This document shows positions 27,784 through 36,254 of a stretch of DNA of 64,000 nt, piece after piece. Location: the NCBI RefSeq assembly GCF_003285005.1, contig NZ_QMFA01000011.1, positions 1 through 64,000 on the forward strand, read 5' to 3'. Position 1 is the stretch's first letter, and each line of letters begins with the position of its first letter. The DNA comes from Paenibacillus sp. YN15. Its GTDB lineage: Bacteria; Bacillota; Bacilli; Paenibacillales; NBRC-103111. A model generated the notes under the pieces. The model was not told where the DNA came from. It was given only the letters and a program-made list of their open reading frames with translations, and made no database searches. A program made the position numbers and the translations under genes.

Positions 27784-27821
27784 AAAAACCTCCTCCATTC
27801 CAAGCCTTGAGCTTCATGACA

Positions 27822-27850
27822 AATTATGTGTCAAACCGCCGCAAAATATG
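27822..27850 (-). promoter_or_regulatory. Candidate sporulation (SigG-like) promoter of the DUF421-spoVA operon
   Basis: CATATT (27845-27850) and CATAATT (27822-27828) are 16 nt apart on the minus strand, resembling forespore SigG elements (GHATR and CATNNTA). spoVA operons are SigG-dependent in Bacillus; here the match is partial. Confidence 0.4.
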
Positions 27851-27851
27851 A

Positions 27852-27907
27852 GAAAAAAACAAAAGCCCCGGGAACCGGACAGGTCAGGCCTGTCGGTCTC
27901 CGGGGTT
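27852..27907 (-). terminator. Terminator after the Spo0E-like/tiny protein genes
   Basis: A long hairpin (CCCCGG...GACAGGCC / CCTGTCCGG...CCGGGG) is followed on the minus strand by TTTTGTTTTTTT. It separates the small genes from the DUF421-spoVA unit. Confidence 0.88.
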
Positions 27908-27921
27908 ACCGCTTGATGATG

Positions 27922-27999
27922 TTACATAAAAATCAGCAAAACCAGCACCAGCAAAATAAATAAAACCAGAATCAGAATCATGGAATCTGCAGCTGCCAT
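27922..27999 (-). CDS. Tiny hydrophobic protein, YjcZ-like candidate
   Basis: A 25-codon frame encodes MAAADS followed by an unbroken hydrophobic stretch, ILILVLFILLVLVLLIF, which resembles the core of YjcZ-type sporulation membrane peptides (ALIVVLFILLIIV). A GGGAG lies 8 nt before the ATG and a strong terminator follows 15 nt after the stop. These facts favour a real gene, but such a short frame could be chance. Confidence 0.45.
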   Translation of the reverse strand: MAAADSMILILVLFILLVLVLLIFM

Positions 28000-28066
28000 A
28001 CGCAATGCTCCCATCTGTACCGGAATACAATATATGCTATGCCGGGCGAATGGGAAGGGGAACCGG

Positions 28067-28264
28067 TTAGGCCAACTGAACGGATACGGAGTCCTGCTGC
28101 CGCGCCCGCAGTTGGGCACGCTGGATGCTGACGATCAACCCGTCCATCTCCTGGCTGACGGCAACGACGCCAGGGTCGACCAGATTGCCGTTCTTCTCGT
28201 CCACAAGGCGGTACAACCGATTCGTGAGAGCCTCCAGGCGCTGGTGAATATCGTGATCCGGCAT
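28067..28264 (-). CDS. Spo0E-like aspartyl-phosphate phosphatase
   Basis: The 65-residue product is two predicted helices with the Spo0E signature in VAVSQEMDGLIVSIQR (the SxxxD motif). Spo0E-type proteins dephosphorylate Spo0A~P and so delay sporulation. AAGGA lies 9 nt before the ATG. It stands at the head of the small unit upstream of the spoVA genes. Confidence 0.85.
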   Translation of the reverse strand: MPDHDIHQRLEALTNRLYRLVDEKNGNLVDPGVVAVSQEMDGLIVSIQRAQLRARQQDSVSVQLA

Positions 28265-28460
28265 ACACTCACATCCTTTGCGCGGCTTTGTTCAATCCGT
28301 TCCTTATATGGACAAGTATATGATGAAAAGAAAATCAGCAACCGTGACACTTCTCACACTTGCCGAATGATCGGGAAACGGAGAAGGAATCGTCTATTTT
28401 TCGCCATAATTCATCCATTTATTTGAAAGTATTGTCGATTTCAGTTTTTTCCTGAAAATG

Positions 28461-28500
28461 AAAAAAATTGCCGGATAAGCGGCGGTCCGCCTCCGGCAAT
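28461..28500 (-). terminator. Terminator of the fucI-fucA operon
   Basis: Arms ATTGCCGG (28467-28474) and CCGGCAAT (28493-28500), with an inner GGCGGACCGCC loop, are followed on the minus strand by seven T. It lies 22 nt past the fucA stop. Confidence 0.9.
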
Positions 28501-28522
28501 TCTGCTTGAAACTGGGTATGGT

Positions 28523-29185
28523 TTACTGCTGCTGCAAAAGCTTAATGCGGTAGCTTTCCGTTTCCAAAGCGCGGATTTCGTCCAGTTCTTCCCCGGTCAG
28601 CACCTTCGGAGCTCCGGCGGCTTTCGCCAGAAGGTAAATGCGTGCGCTCTCCTCCACAACCTCCGTGCGGTAATATGCCTCCCGGAGATTGCGGCCCACC
28701 GCCACCAGACCGTGGTTGCCAAGAAGAAGCGTGCTGTACTGGTTGATTTTTTCCTTTACCGCATTGGCCAACAGCTCCGTGGTAGGCACCACGTAGGGCA
28801 CAAAGCCGGTTTCCCCCGTCAGGGCCGCCTGATCGGGAAACATGATGGGCAGCTTCTCGCCAATCAGCCCGAAGGCAATGGAATTGGCGGGATGAGTGTG
28901 GATCATGGCTCCGATGGAGGGGTTGGTCTGATAGCCGTACAGGTGCATCAGCACCTCGGAAGAGGGGCGCAGGCCGGGGGCGGCCTGGATGGAGCCGTCC
29001 GAAATGGAGACGGCCACCCACTGCTCGGGGAGAATCTCCTCCAGAGCGAAGCCGCTGGGCGACACCAGCATGGTGTCCCCGTCACGGGCGGAAATATTGC
29101 CGCCGGGGCCCACAACCATCCCCTTCTCCACAATTTTTCTGGCATATTTGCACAGTTCCTCACGAACCGGTACAGGCTGGGTCAT
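28523..29185 (-). CDS. fucA: L-fuculose-phosphate aldolase (class II aldolase)
   Basis: The 220-residue product belongs to the class II aldolase/epimerase family: GPGGNISARDGDTMLVSPSG near the start, zinc ligands in MIHTHPANS (two His) and a third His in LLLGNHGLVAVG. It should cleave L-fuculose 1-phosphate to dihydroxyacetone phosphate and L-lactaldehyde. The start is the ATG at 29185 with AGGAGG 7 nt upstream. It follows fucI by 34 nt, which supports the substrate; a related sugar phosphate cannot be excluded from this family. Confidence 0.88.
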   Translation of the reverse strand: MTQPVPVREELCKYARKIVEKGMVVGPGGNISARDGDTMLVSPSGFALEEILPEQWVAVSISDGSIQAAPGLRPSSEVLMHLYGYQTNPSIGAMIHTHPANSIAFGLIGEKLPIMFPDQAALTGETGFVPYVVPTTELLANAVKEKINQYSTLLLGNHGLVAVGRNLREAYYRTEVVEESARIYLLAKAAGAPKVLTGEELDEIRALETESYRIKLLQQQ

Positions 29186-29219
29186 GCGAGCACCTCCTAA
29201 GGGTTTTGCTTCAGCGATC

Positions 29220-31007
29220 TTATTTGTACAACGGGCCGAAGTTCTGGCAAGCGCGGTAGTCTGCGCCTTCCGCGTCGGCAGTGCCGAGCAGGCCCCAGAC
29301 CTTGGGACGGTAAATCTTCTCCTCCGGCACATTGTGCATGTTTACCGGGATACGCAGCATCGAAGCCAGGGTGATCAGGTCAGCCCCCACATGGCCGTAG
29401 CTGATGGCGCCGTGGTTGGCCCCCCAATTGTTCATCACATCATACACGCTTTTGAAGGCGCCTTCCCCTGTCAGCACGGGAGCAAACCAGGTGGTGGGCC
29501 AGGTGGGATCGGTGCGCTTATCCAGAGCATCGTGAACCGCTTCCGGCAGATCCACGGTATAACCTTCCGCAATCTGGAGCACCGGGCCAAGACCCTTGAC
29601 CAGGTTGATCCGGGCCATGGTCACCGGCATGCCGCCCTTGGTCAGGAAATCGCTGGAGAAGCCGCCGCCGCGGAAATAGCCGGTGGATGCGGGACGCCAG
29701 GAGGTAGCGGAGAGACATTGGTTGGCCTCGTCCTGGGTAATCTCCCAATGGGGCTTCATGGCCGGCTGGCCGTTTCGGGTTTGCTCCCCGGAGCCGTCCA
29801 GGGCCGCTGCGCCGGAGTTGATCAGATGGATAATGCCCTCGGCCGCTTTTCCCTCCAGGGTGTGTCCGGTAACCCGCTTCACTGCATCAGGGCTCCAATA
29901 GGTGCGGACATCGGCGAAAATTTGCGCAGTATGGGTCAGCAGATAGCCAAACAGCATGGTCACGCCATTCAGGCTGTCGTTCTCAGTCGCTACAATATAC
30001 GGGGAGCGGATGCCGTTCCAGTCAAAGGAGCTGTTGAGGATCGCTTCCATAAAGTCCCCGTTGGGGAAATGGTCGGTCCATTGGCGCTGCCCCTGGAAGC
30101 CTGAAGCGATGGCATTATGGCCGTTGGCCTCCTCTTCAAAACCAAGCTCGGCAAGCCGGGGATTGCCGATCATCAGGTCGCGGGCGATAATCGCCATTTT
30201 GACCACGGTCTCCCAATCCTTGTCCTTGGCCTCGCGGCTCTTCTGCCCTTCGGGTTCATTGTTGTCGGGGCCTTCCTTGCAATTCGTCTTCACCCAGGCC
30301 AGGGCTTTCTCATATTCGGCGGGGTCATAGATAACTTCATCCATACGGCGGACAAACTCGCTCATGTCCACATACTCATTGCGCATGCCCAGGTATTCCT
30401 GGAAAAAACCTTCGTTGACGACGGAGCCGGCGATCCCCATGGAAACCGAACCCATGGACAGATAGGATTTGCCCTTCAGATTGGCAACAGCCAGGCCGGC
30501 CCGGGCAAAAGCCAGCAGCTTCTCCTGGACATCCTCCGGGATGCTGTTGTCGGCCAGATCCTGCACATCATGGCCGTAGATGCCGAAGGCAGGGATGCCC
30601 TTCTGGGCATAGCCGGCCAGCACAGCCGCCAGATAGACGGCGCCGGGGCGTTCCGTGCCGTTAAAGCCCCACACCGCCTGGGGAATGGAGGCGTCCATAT
30701 CCATGGTTTCGGTGCCGTAACACCAGCAAGGCGTCACTGTTACCGATAACCCGACATTTTCCCCGGCGAACTTCTTGGCAGCCGCCGAAGCCTCCGCCAC
30801 CCCGCCGATGCAGGTGTCCGCAATGACGCATTCCACCGGGCTTCCATCCGGATTGCGCAGGCTGGAGGCGAAAAATTCCGCCACATTCCGAGCCATGGTC
30901 ATGGTCTTCTCTTCCAGGGACTCCCGCACTCCCCGGCGTCTGCCGTCAATTGTGGGACGAATGCCGATTTTGGGGAAACCGCCCTGCCATCTGTATTGCT
31001 CGATCAT
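29220..31007 (-). CDS. fucI: L-fucose isomerase
   Basis: The 595-residue product matches FucI in length and motifs: [21 protein letters not shown] at the N-terminus, [31 protein letters not shown], and [30 protein letters not shown] near the end. It converts L-fucose to L-fuculose using Mn2+. The start is the ATG at 31007, 8 nt after GGAGGG. A fuculokinase gene does not occur in the window. It is divergent from a LacI-type regulator whose operator lies over its start region. Confidence 0.95.
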   Translation of the reverse strand: MIEQYRWQGGFPKIGIRPTIDGRRRGVRESLEEKTMTMARNVAEFFASSLRNPDGSPVECVIADTCIGGVAEASAAAKKFAGENVGLSVTVTPCWCYGTETMDMDASIPQAVWGFNGTERPGAVYLAAVLAGYAQKGIPAFGIYGHDVQDLADNSIPEDVQEKLLAFARAGLAVANLKGKSYLSMGSVSMGIAGSVVNEGFFQEYLGMRNEYVDMSEFVRRMDEVIYDPAEYEKALAWVKTNCKEGPDNNEPEGQKSREAKDKDWETVVKMAIIARDLMIGNPRLAELGFEEEANGHNAIASGFQGQRQWTDHFPNGDFMEAILNSSFDWNGIRSPYIVATENDSLNGVTMLFGYLLTHTAQIFADVRTYWSPDAVKRVTGHTLEGKAAEGIIHLINSGAAALDGSGEQTRNGQPAMKPHWEITQDEANQCLSATSWRPASTGYFRGGGFSSDFLTKGGMPVTMARINLVKGLGPVLQIAEGYTVDLPEAVHDALDKRTDPTWPTTWFAPVLTGEGAFKSVYDVMNNWGANHGAISYGHVGADLITLASMLRIPVNMHNVPEEKIYRPKVWGLLGTADAEGADYRACQNFGPLYK

Positions 31008-31033
31008 TGCCTGATCCCTCCGTATAAATAAAT

Positions 31034-31098
31034 GAGTTACCGATAACTCCAAATTAGCAGTTTCCCCCCTTGCTGTCAATCCTTTTGTTCAGTACAAT
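31034..31098. promoter_or_regulatory. Divergent fucI/lacI-type promoters with LacI-family operator
   Basis: The fucI promoter is TTGACA (31074-31079), 17 nt, AAATTA on the plus strand, that is TAATTT (31051-31056). GAGTTACCGATAACTC (31034-31049), a near-perfect palindrome with the central CG of LacI-family operators, lies just downstream of the -10, over the start site. The regulator promoter is TTGCTG (31070-31075), 17 nt, TACAAT (31093-31098), overlapping the fucI -35. Confidence 0.75.
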
Positions 31099-31139
31099 AA
31101 GTGTCATATCTGACAGACCGAACAGAAAGGAGGAGCCTC

Positions 31140-32162
31140 GTGGTAACCATCTACGATATTGCCAAAAAAGCCAATGTTTCCGCCATGACCGTGTCCCGGG
31201 TGATCAACAACAAAGGCCGGATCAGCGAGAAGACCCGCAACAAGGTGAAGCGGATCATGGAGGAGCTGAATTACGTGCCCAACGAAATGGCGCGCAGCCT
31301 GGTTTTGCGGGAAACCCAGGTGCTGTTTTTGCTGGTGACCGATATTACCAACCCCTTCTTCACCACCCTGGCCAGGGGGGCGGAGGACGCCGCCAACAAG
31401 CTGGGTTACCGGCTGCTGTTCGGCAACAGCGACGAAAGCCTGGAGAAGGAACGGGAATATGTGGATACGATTCTCAAATCCCGGGTGGACGGAGTGCTGC
31501 TGGCTCCCGCCGGGGACGGCTCCCTGCCCCATCTGGAGAGCCTGCGGGCCCACGGGGTGCCGTTTGTGCTTCTGGACCGGGAGGTGCCGGGCATCGGCAG
31601 CGATGTGGTGCTGGGGGACAGCCGGGAGGGCACCCGCATGCTGATGGAGCATATGATCGCCCTGGGGCATAAGGAAATCGCCCTGGTCAACGGCTCGCCG
31701 GAAGTGTCCAGCGCCCGCCTGAGAGCCACGGCCTACAAGGAGGCCTTGAAGCTTAACGACCTGGCCGCCCCGCCGGAGCGGATTCTGGAGCTGAGCTATG
31801 CCCCGCGGAGCAGCCTGGCCCGGATCGGAGAATGGCTGGACGGGCTTCATCCCCTGCCCACCGCCATTCTGTGCGGCAACAATATGATGGCCATCCAGAC
31901 TATTCAGGCCATCCGCAAGAAGGGGCTGCGGGTGCCGGAGGATATCTCCGTATGCTGCTTCGACGACCTGGGCCCGGTGGGCGAGATCGACCCGTTCCTC
32001 ACCGTAGCCGCCCAGCAGGCGTACCAGTTCGGCTACAAGGGCATGCAGCTCCTGATCGGCCGCATCGCCGACAAGGAAAACGACGGCGGCGATGATGCCT
32101 GGACACGGGTGCTGCTGCCGGCGGAGCTGGTGGTCCGCCGCTCCGTGGCGGATTTGCGCTAG
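31140..32162 (+). CDS. LacI family repressor of the fucose operon
   Basis: The 340-residue product has an N-terminal LacI helix-turn-helix with hinge (TIYDIAKKANVSAMTVSRVINNKGRISEKTRNKVKRIMEELNYVPNEMARSL) and a periplasmic-binding-protein-like effector domain. The start is GTG at 31140, 6 nt after GGAGG; no ATG fits. Divergent placement and the palindrome over the fucI start make fucI-fucA its likely target. The inducer is presumably fucose or a derivative. Confidence 0.9.
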   Translation: MVTIYDIAKKANVSAMTVSRVINNKGRISEKTRNKVKRIMEELNYVPNEMARSLVLRETQVLFLLVTDITNPFFTTLARGAEDAANKLGYRLLFGNSDESLEKEREYVDTILKSRVDGVLLAPAGDGSLPHLESLRAHGVPFVLLDREVPGIGSDVVLGDSREGTRMLMEHMIALGHKEIALVNGSPEVSSARLRATAYKEALKLNDLAAPPERILELSYAPRSSLARIGEWLDGLHPLPTAILCGNNMMAIQTIQAIRKKGLRVPEDISVCCFDDLGPVGEIDPFLTVAAQQAYQFGYKGMQLLIGRIADKENDGGDDAWTRVLLPAELVVRRSVADLR

Positions 32163-32343
32163 GCTGTGTTTGCGCGGGAGCAGCGCGGGTGGGGCGGCGC
32201 CTCCTGGCGGCGGTGAGCGGCGCCATTTCGGGCTGCGGCACCTGCCGGAAGCAGCCGCAGCCCGGCAGCAAGGGTCAGCGGCGCTGGCCGCCGGACGCTT
32301 GCAGGCGCCGGACGCTACAGAAGCTGGAAGCCAGACGCCGAAT

Positions 32344-32455
32344 GCCGGATGTTTGCCGAAACCAGACGCTTACGAAAGCTGGACGCCGATGCTGGACGTT
32401 TGCCGGAAACCAGACGCTTACGGAAGCTGGACGCCGAATGCTGGATGCTTACGGA
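32344..32455 (+). repeat. Degenerate 48-49 nt tandem repeat
   Basis: Unit A (32344-32390) and unit B (32391-32439) share GCYGGAYGTTTGCCG, AAACCAGACGCTTACG and AAGCTGGACGCCGA blocks; a partial unit C begins at 32440 (GCTGGATGCTTACGG). A more decayed copy precedes at about 32307-32343. Confidence 0.75.
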
Positions 32456-32502
32456 ATTATCAGACTCTTATTGCCTAAAATCCGGCTTGGAGAGCAGATT
32501 GC

Positions 32503-32637
32503 GGAACTGAGGAGCGCTTATTGCAGGTTTCCGGCAGTTTCGAGATTATTTTGCCTGCTCAAGCCTCCGTAAGAGTCTCCAAGTTCCGTTAATTCGGAAA
32601 AATCCGATTTTATCGCAATTAAGCGCTTCTCAGTTCC
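32503..32637. repeat. Large interrupted inverted repeat
   Basis: The left arm GGAACTGAGGAGCGCTTATT (32503 onward) matches the complement of AAGCGCTTCTCAGTTCC (to 32637). A second pair, GACTCTTA at about 32463 and TAAGAGTC at about 32570, crosses it, so more than one fold is possible. Confidence 0.7.
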
Positions 32638-32810
32638 GTTGCCACGTTGCGCAGCGCCTGCAGATGGCCCTGGATACCGCGCAGGTTGTCGGCTCCCCTT
32701 TGGTTTAACACAACTCTACTTTAAGCCCTCCTCGCCCCGCCATTCTCCCGGCGGATATAGGCGTCTGCTATTCGAGCTGCTCCACCTGCATCCTATTACA
32801 CCTACCTGCC

Positions 32811-33002
32811 TTTCACCATACTCATCTGCCTTCCACCGCTTGTATCCGCATTTCACCATACTCATCTCTCGCCCGCATCCGCATCCACTACACTCGCCTG
32901 CATCCCATCCCGCCCACTCGCATTTCACCTTAGTCCTCTGCCTCCCACCGCTCACATCCGTATTTTGTCACACTCATCCGCCTTCCATCGCCCGTATCTG
33001 CC
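32811..33002 (+). repeat. Pyrimidine-rich minisatellite-like tandem repeat, unit about 40 nt
   Basis: Units start at 32811, 32851, 32884, 32923 and 32963 and run 33-40 nt each. A typical unit begins TTTCACCATACTCATCTGCC and ends TCCGCA or TCCGTA. The units abut without spacers. The flanks (32760-32810, 33003-33090) share the same composition. Confidence 0.75.
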
Positions 33003-33177
33003 CGCCACACCCACCTGTTCTCCATTCCCACCATCCACACCTACGATTCCATCCCGCCCATCTGCTTCCGCTGTGTCCGCCGCTTTTCCGCCGCATAGGA
33101 TTTCCCCTTGAAAAATCCCTTGTTTTCCTCCATGATTAAGGGATAGTTTGTTTCCATTGGAGGAGGCCCTGTTATCC

Positions 33178-34368
33178 ATGAGTTCCGTATTCGATCATGT
33201 GCCAAACCGCAGCAATACCCGGTCCTACAAGTGGGACCAGTCGGAGAAATTGTTCGGCAACCCCAATATTCTGCCGCTTTGGGTGGCGGACATGGATTTC
33301 GAGAGCCCGCCCGCCGTCAAAAAAGCCATTGAAAGCCGCGCCGCCCAAGGCATTTACGGCTATACCGTGATGCCCGACGAGGGCTGGGACGCGATTACCG
33401 GCTGGTTCAGCCGCCGCCATCAATGGCCCATCCAAAAAAGCTGGCTGTCCACCGTTACCGGCGTGGTCACCGCCCTGAGTCTGGCTGTGGAGCTGTTTAC
33501 TGAACCGGGCGGCGCGGTTATTCTTCAATCGCCCGTTTACTACCCTTTTTATGATGTGATCAAAATGAACGGCCGCCAGGTGGCCGCCAACCCTCTCCTG
33601 CACCACAACGGCCGCTACGAAATGGATTACGCCCATCTGGAAAAGCTGATGCAGGAAGGCGCAAAGCTGCTCCTGCTGTGCAGCCCCCACAATCCCGGCG
33701 GACGGGTCTGGGAGCGGGAAGAGCTGGTGAAGCTGGGCGAGCTGTGCCGCAAATACGGCGTCATCATCATGTCCGACGAAATCCACGCCGACATGACCTA
33801 TCCCGGGCATAAGCATATTCCCATCGCCTCCATTTCACCGGAGCTGGCGGAGATTACCGTCACTGCAATTGCGCCCACCAAAACCTTCAACCTGCCCGGT
33901 TTGCCGGCCGCTTTTATGGTGACTCCCAATCCGGAGCTGAAGCGCAAAATCGATTACCGGATTAAGACGCTTTCCCTGCATATGACCGGTTTTTTCAGCC
34001 CGGATATGATCCTGGCCGCCTACAATGAAAGCGAAGCCTGGCTGGACGAGCTCCTGGTATACCTGAAAAGCAATCTGGACTTTGCGGTGGATTACCTCCA
34101 CCGGCATTTGCCCGCCGTAAAGCCCATGGTGCCGGAGAGCACCTACCTCCTGTGGGTGGACTGCCGGGGACTGGGGCTGGATGTGGCCGGCCTCAAGGAC
34201 TTGATGTACCACAAGGCCCAGGTAGCCTTTAATGAGGGCTCCACCTACGGCCCCGAGGGCAAAGGCTTTCTGCGGATCAACCTTGCTTGCCCGCGGGCAA
34301 CCCTGCAGGAAGGGCTGGCCCGGTTTGCAGAGGCGGCAAGCGCCCTGGCAGGAAGCAAAACAGAGTAA
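33178..34368 (+). CDS. patB: PatB/MalY-type cystathionine beta-lyase (PLP aminotransferase family)
   Basis: The 396-residue product is a fold-type I PLP enzyme of the MalY/PatB group: PLWVADMDFESPP near the start, YGYTVMPDEGW, LLLCSPHNPGGRVW, IIMSDEIHADMTY, the PLP lysine in APTKTFNLPGL and a C-terminal RINLACPRA arginine. Members release homocysteine, pyruvate and ammonia from cystathionine; some act as aminotransferases. The ATG at 33178 is preceded by GGAGGAGG about 11 nt upstream. It is a single gene with its own terminator. Confidence 0.9.
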   Translation: MSSVFDHVPNRSNTRSYKWDQSEKLFGNPNILPLWVADMDFESPPAVKKAIESRAAQGIYGYTVMPDEGWDAITGWFSRRHQWPIQKSWLSTVTGVVTALSLAVELFTEPGGAVILQSPVYYPFYDVIKMNGRQVAANPLLHHNGRYEMDYAHLEKLMQEGAKLLLLCSPHNPGGRVWEREELVKLGELCRKYGVIIMSDEIHADMTYPGHKHIPIASISPELAEITVTAIAPTKTFNLPGLPAAFMVTPNPELKRKIDYRIKTLSLHMTGFFSPDMILAAYNESEAWLDELLVYLKSNLDFAVDYLHRHLPAVKPMVPESTYLLWVDCRGLGLDVAGLKDLMYHKAQVAFNEGSTYGPEGKGFLRINLACPRATLQEGLARFAEAASALAGSKTE

Positions 34369-34400
34369 GCCCTGTTGTTTATCCGCCGCAAGCAAAAGAA

Positions 34401-34426
34401 AAGCCGCCTAATCGGGCGGCTTTTTT
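34401..34426 (+). terminator. Terminator of patB
   Basis: Arms GCCGCC (34403-34408) and GGCGGC (34415-34420) extended by AA/TT are followed by six T on the plus strand, 33 nt past the stop. Confidence 0.92.
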
Positions 34427-34742
34427 ACTTTTACGCACTATGGCAGCGGCGTGACAATAGGAATCAGTATGATGGCGATAGCGACTCGGTGGTGGAAGCG
34501 GCGCAGCAATAGTAACGGTATAATTGGGGCGGGAACGTATGGATAGCAATAGCGGCACGGCAGCGGCATGATGGGACTAAAAATAGCGGAAAATAGATGG
34601 CCCTATCCCGGTGAAAACGGCCGGGCATCCCATTAGCGGAAATTTGCTTTCCGCTATTCTGCCGCCCCCAAGTTTGCGGCAGTCACATGCCGCCTCTCCC
34701 CCGACAGTTTAGCGGCCGCGCCACATCCTCCTTGCTTCCCGT
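34427..34742. other. Intergenic region without a visible gene
   Basis: About 315 nt with no frame having a ribosome site. It contains a perfect inverted repeat TAGCGGAAA / TTTCCGCTA (about 34635-34657) and an extra AGCGGAAA upstream at about 34586. No T-run follows the hairpin on either strand, so termination of the convergent metallophosphoesterase gene is uncertain. Confidence 0.5.
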
Positions 34743-35981
34743 TCACGGCTCCACCGTGTAGCTGGCCGCCGGAATCCAGTCGGCTGCCGTAAAGTCCCGT
34801 CCCCGGATGTGCACCTTGTTGCCGCTGACCTCTACCACCAGCCCCTCGCTTTTCTGCTCCTCCGCCGGGATCGGGGTGTCCGACGTATCATACGGAGACT
34901 GGACCGACGACGTATTCACCATCGTGAAGCCGTCCCGGATCAAGGTGCCGGGAGAGCCCAGCTCCCAATGGGAATGCCCCGAGAAAAAGACTGTTTGGGG
35001 ATAACGCGAAAGGATTTCCTTCAGACGTTCATGCTGGATCACCGCCCTGCTGTTAAAATCGGTAAAGCTTCCGGCCACCGTATAAGGCAGCGGCTGATGC
35101 AGAAACACAAAAATGGGCTTGCCCTCCTCCGCCCTCTCTGCCATAGCCCCCTCCAGCCATTGCAGCTGCTTCTCCGACAGCCAGGCGTCCTCGGCGAAGC
35201 TGTCATCCGTCTGGCGGTAGGTTTCCGAACCTAGGAAAATAAAATGGTACCCTTCTATCCACGAATCATGGTACACCTTGTCATAACCGGTAAACTGGAG
35301 AAACCGGCCGATGGAGGCCTCCGGCGTTTCCCCATTGGGAAAATCCGCCTCATTCCATTTTCCCGCCGCATCCGTCCAAGCCTTGTAAAACTCATGGTTG
35401 CCGATGGTGTACACCACCTGCCCCGGGTAGGGAATCTCCCGCATAAGCTTGCCCAGCGTCTCGTAATCCCCGGGCAAGCCGTTGCCCAAGTCTCCGTTGA
35501 TCACCAGCGCCTGTCCGGGCACATTTTGGCTTAGATCGGTTAAGGCCTTGCGGAGCTTGGTATGGGATTCCTTGTTCCACGCTTCCACATGGATATCGCT
35601 GATCACGGCAAACCGGAAAACAGACTGGTTCCCTACGGCGGGAGCTGAAGAGAGCTCCACCCTCTGGACCGAAGAGAACTCCCACGCTGAAGCTGAAGAG
35701 TGCTCCGTCCCCTGGACCGAAGAAGACGCCTGCGCTGAAGCAACTGCGGCGGCACCGGGAGCGGCGGCGACAGGAAGAACCCTCTCCAGCTTGGGCGAAC
35801 CCGGCGGAAGGATCAGTTTGGGGGCGCCCGGTACCGGAGTATTTATAAAAGTGGTATCCCAACCCTGAGCCGCAGAAGCAACAGTCTCCGTTTGAGCCCC
35901 AGGCTCTCCGCCCATGCCGGATGAAGTAAGAGCCAGCACGGCAGCGAGAATAACCTGCCAGGCGGCGATATACAGTTTCAT
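34743..35981 (-). CDS. Secreted calcineurin-like metallophosphoesterase
   Basis: The 412-residue product has an N-terminal signal peptide (about 1-24), a low-complexity Ala/Ser-rich segment with an imperfect SSVQ..E..SSAS repeat (about 75-120), and a metallophosphoesterase domain with DIHVE, GDLGNG, GNHEF, LHQPLPY and GHSHWE, the five metal-ligand motifs in order. It should hydrolyse phosphodiesters or monoesters outside the cell; the substrate is unknown. The start is the ATG at 35981, 7 nt after GGAGG. The longer open frame upstream has no ribosome site. Confidence 0.85.
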   Translation of the reverse strand: MKLYIAAWQVILAAVLALTSSGMGGEPGAQTETVASAAQGWDTTFINTPVPGAPKLILPPGSPKLERVLPVAAAPGAAAVASAQASSSVQGTEHSSASAWEFSSVQRVELSSAPAVGNQSVFRFAVISDIHVEAWNKESHTKLRKALTDLSQNVPGQALVINGDLGNGLPGDYETLGKLMREIPYPGQVVYTIGNHEFYKAWTDAAGKWNEADFPNGETPEASIGRFLQFTGYDKVYHDSWIEGYHFIFLGSETYRQTDDSFAEDAWLSEKQLQWLEGAMAERAEEGKPIFVFLHQPLPYTVAGSFTDFNSRAVIQHERLKEILSRYPQTVFFSGHSHWELGSPGTLIRDGFTMVNTSSVQSPYDTSDTPIPAEEQKSEGLVVEVSGNKVHIRGRDFTAADWIPAASYTVEP

Positions 35982-36200
35982 AGAGAAGCCTCCTTTTTTC
36001 AAAAGTCTCAGAAGGGTATATAGCGGGAAAGCGGCTCGACTTCTTGACAAACGCAGATGGCCAAAGGACGCCGATAGGCGCTTATCCTTGTGAGGTAGTT
36101 TTAAGTCTTTTACCCATAAAAATTCAAGCTTCCGCAAAATCTCCGAAAATTTTGTCCGAATTGTGTCTTCCCCTAACGCAGACGGCGCGGACAAACGCCA

Positions 36201-36227
36201 AAAAAGGCCTGCGGATAACCGCAAGCC
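36201..36227 (-). terminator. Terminator of the acetyl esterase gene
   Basis: Arms GGCTTGCGGT and CCGCAGGCC around TAT are followed on the minus strand by TTTTTTGG, 28 nt past the stop. Confidence 0.88.
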
Positions 36228-36254
36228 TGCAAAGCTGTAAACCTATGAAACAGC

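Larger units (their letters stand above)
32163..33177. other. Non-coding stretch of about 1 kb made of repeats
   Basis: No convincing gene lies between the repressor and patB. The stretch holds degenerate 48-nt tandem units (32344-32455), a 135-nt inverted-repeat structure (32503-32637) and a run of about 40-nt tandem units that is nearly free of G on the plus strand (32811-33002). Open frames through it are low-complexity, with no ribosome site. Confidence 0.7.

Noticed and set aside
32811-33002. Possible CRISPR array from regularly spaced 40-nt units
   Set aside because: The units abut with no unique spacers and vary in sequence; no cas genes are nearby.
32639-33139. Possible 166-residue His/Pro/Ser-rich protein on the plus strand
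   Set aside because: It translates the pyrimidine-rich repeat array; no ribosome site precedes it and the composition follows from the repeats.
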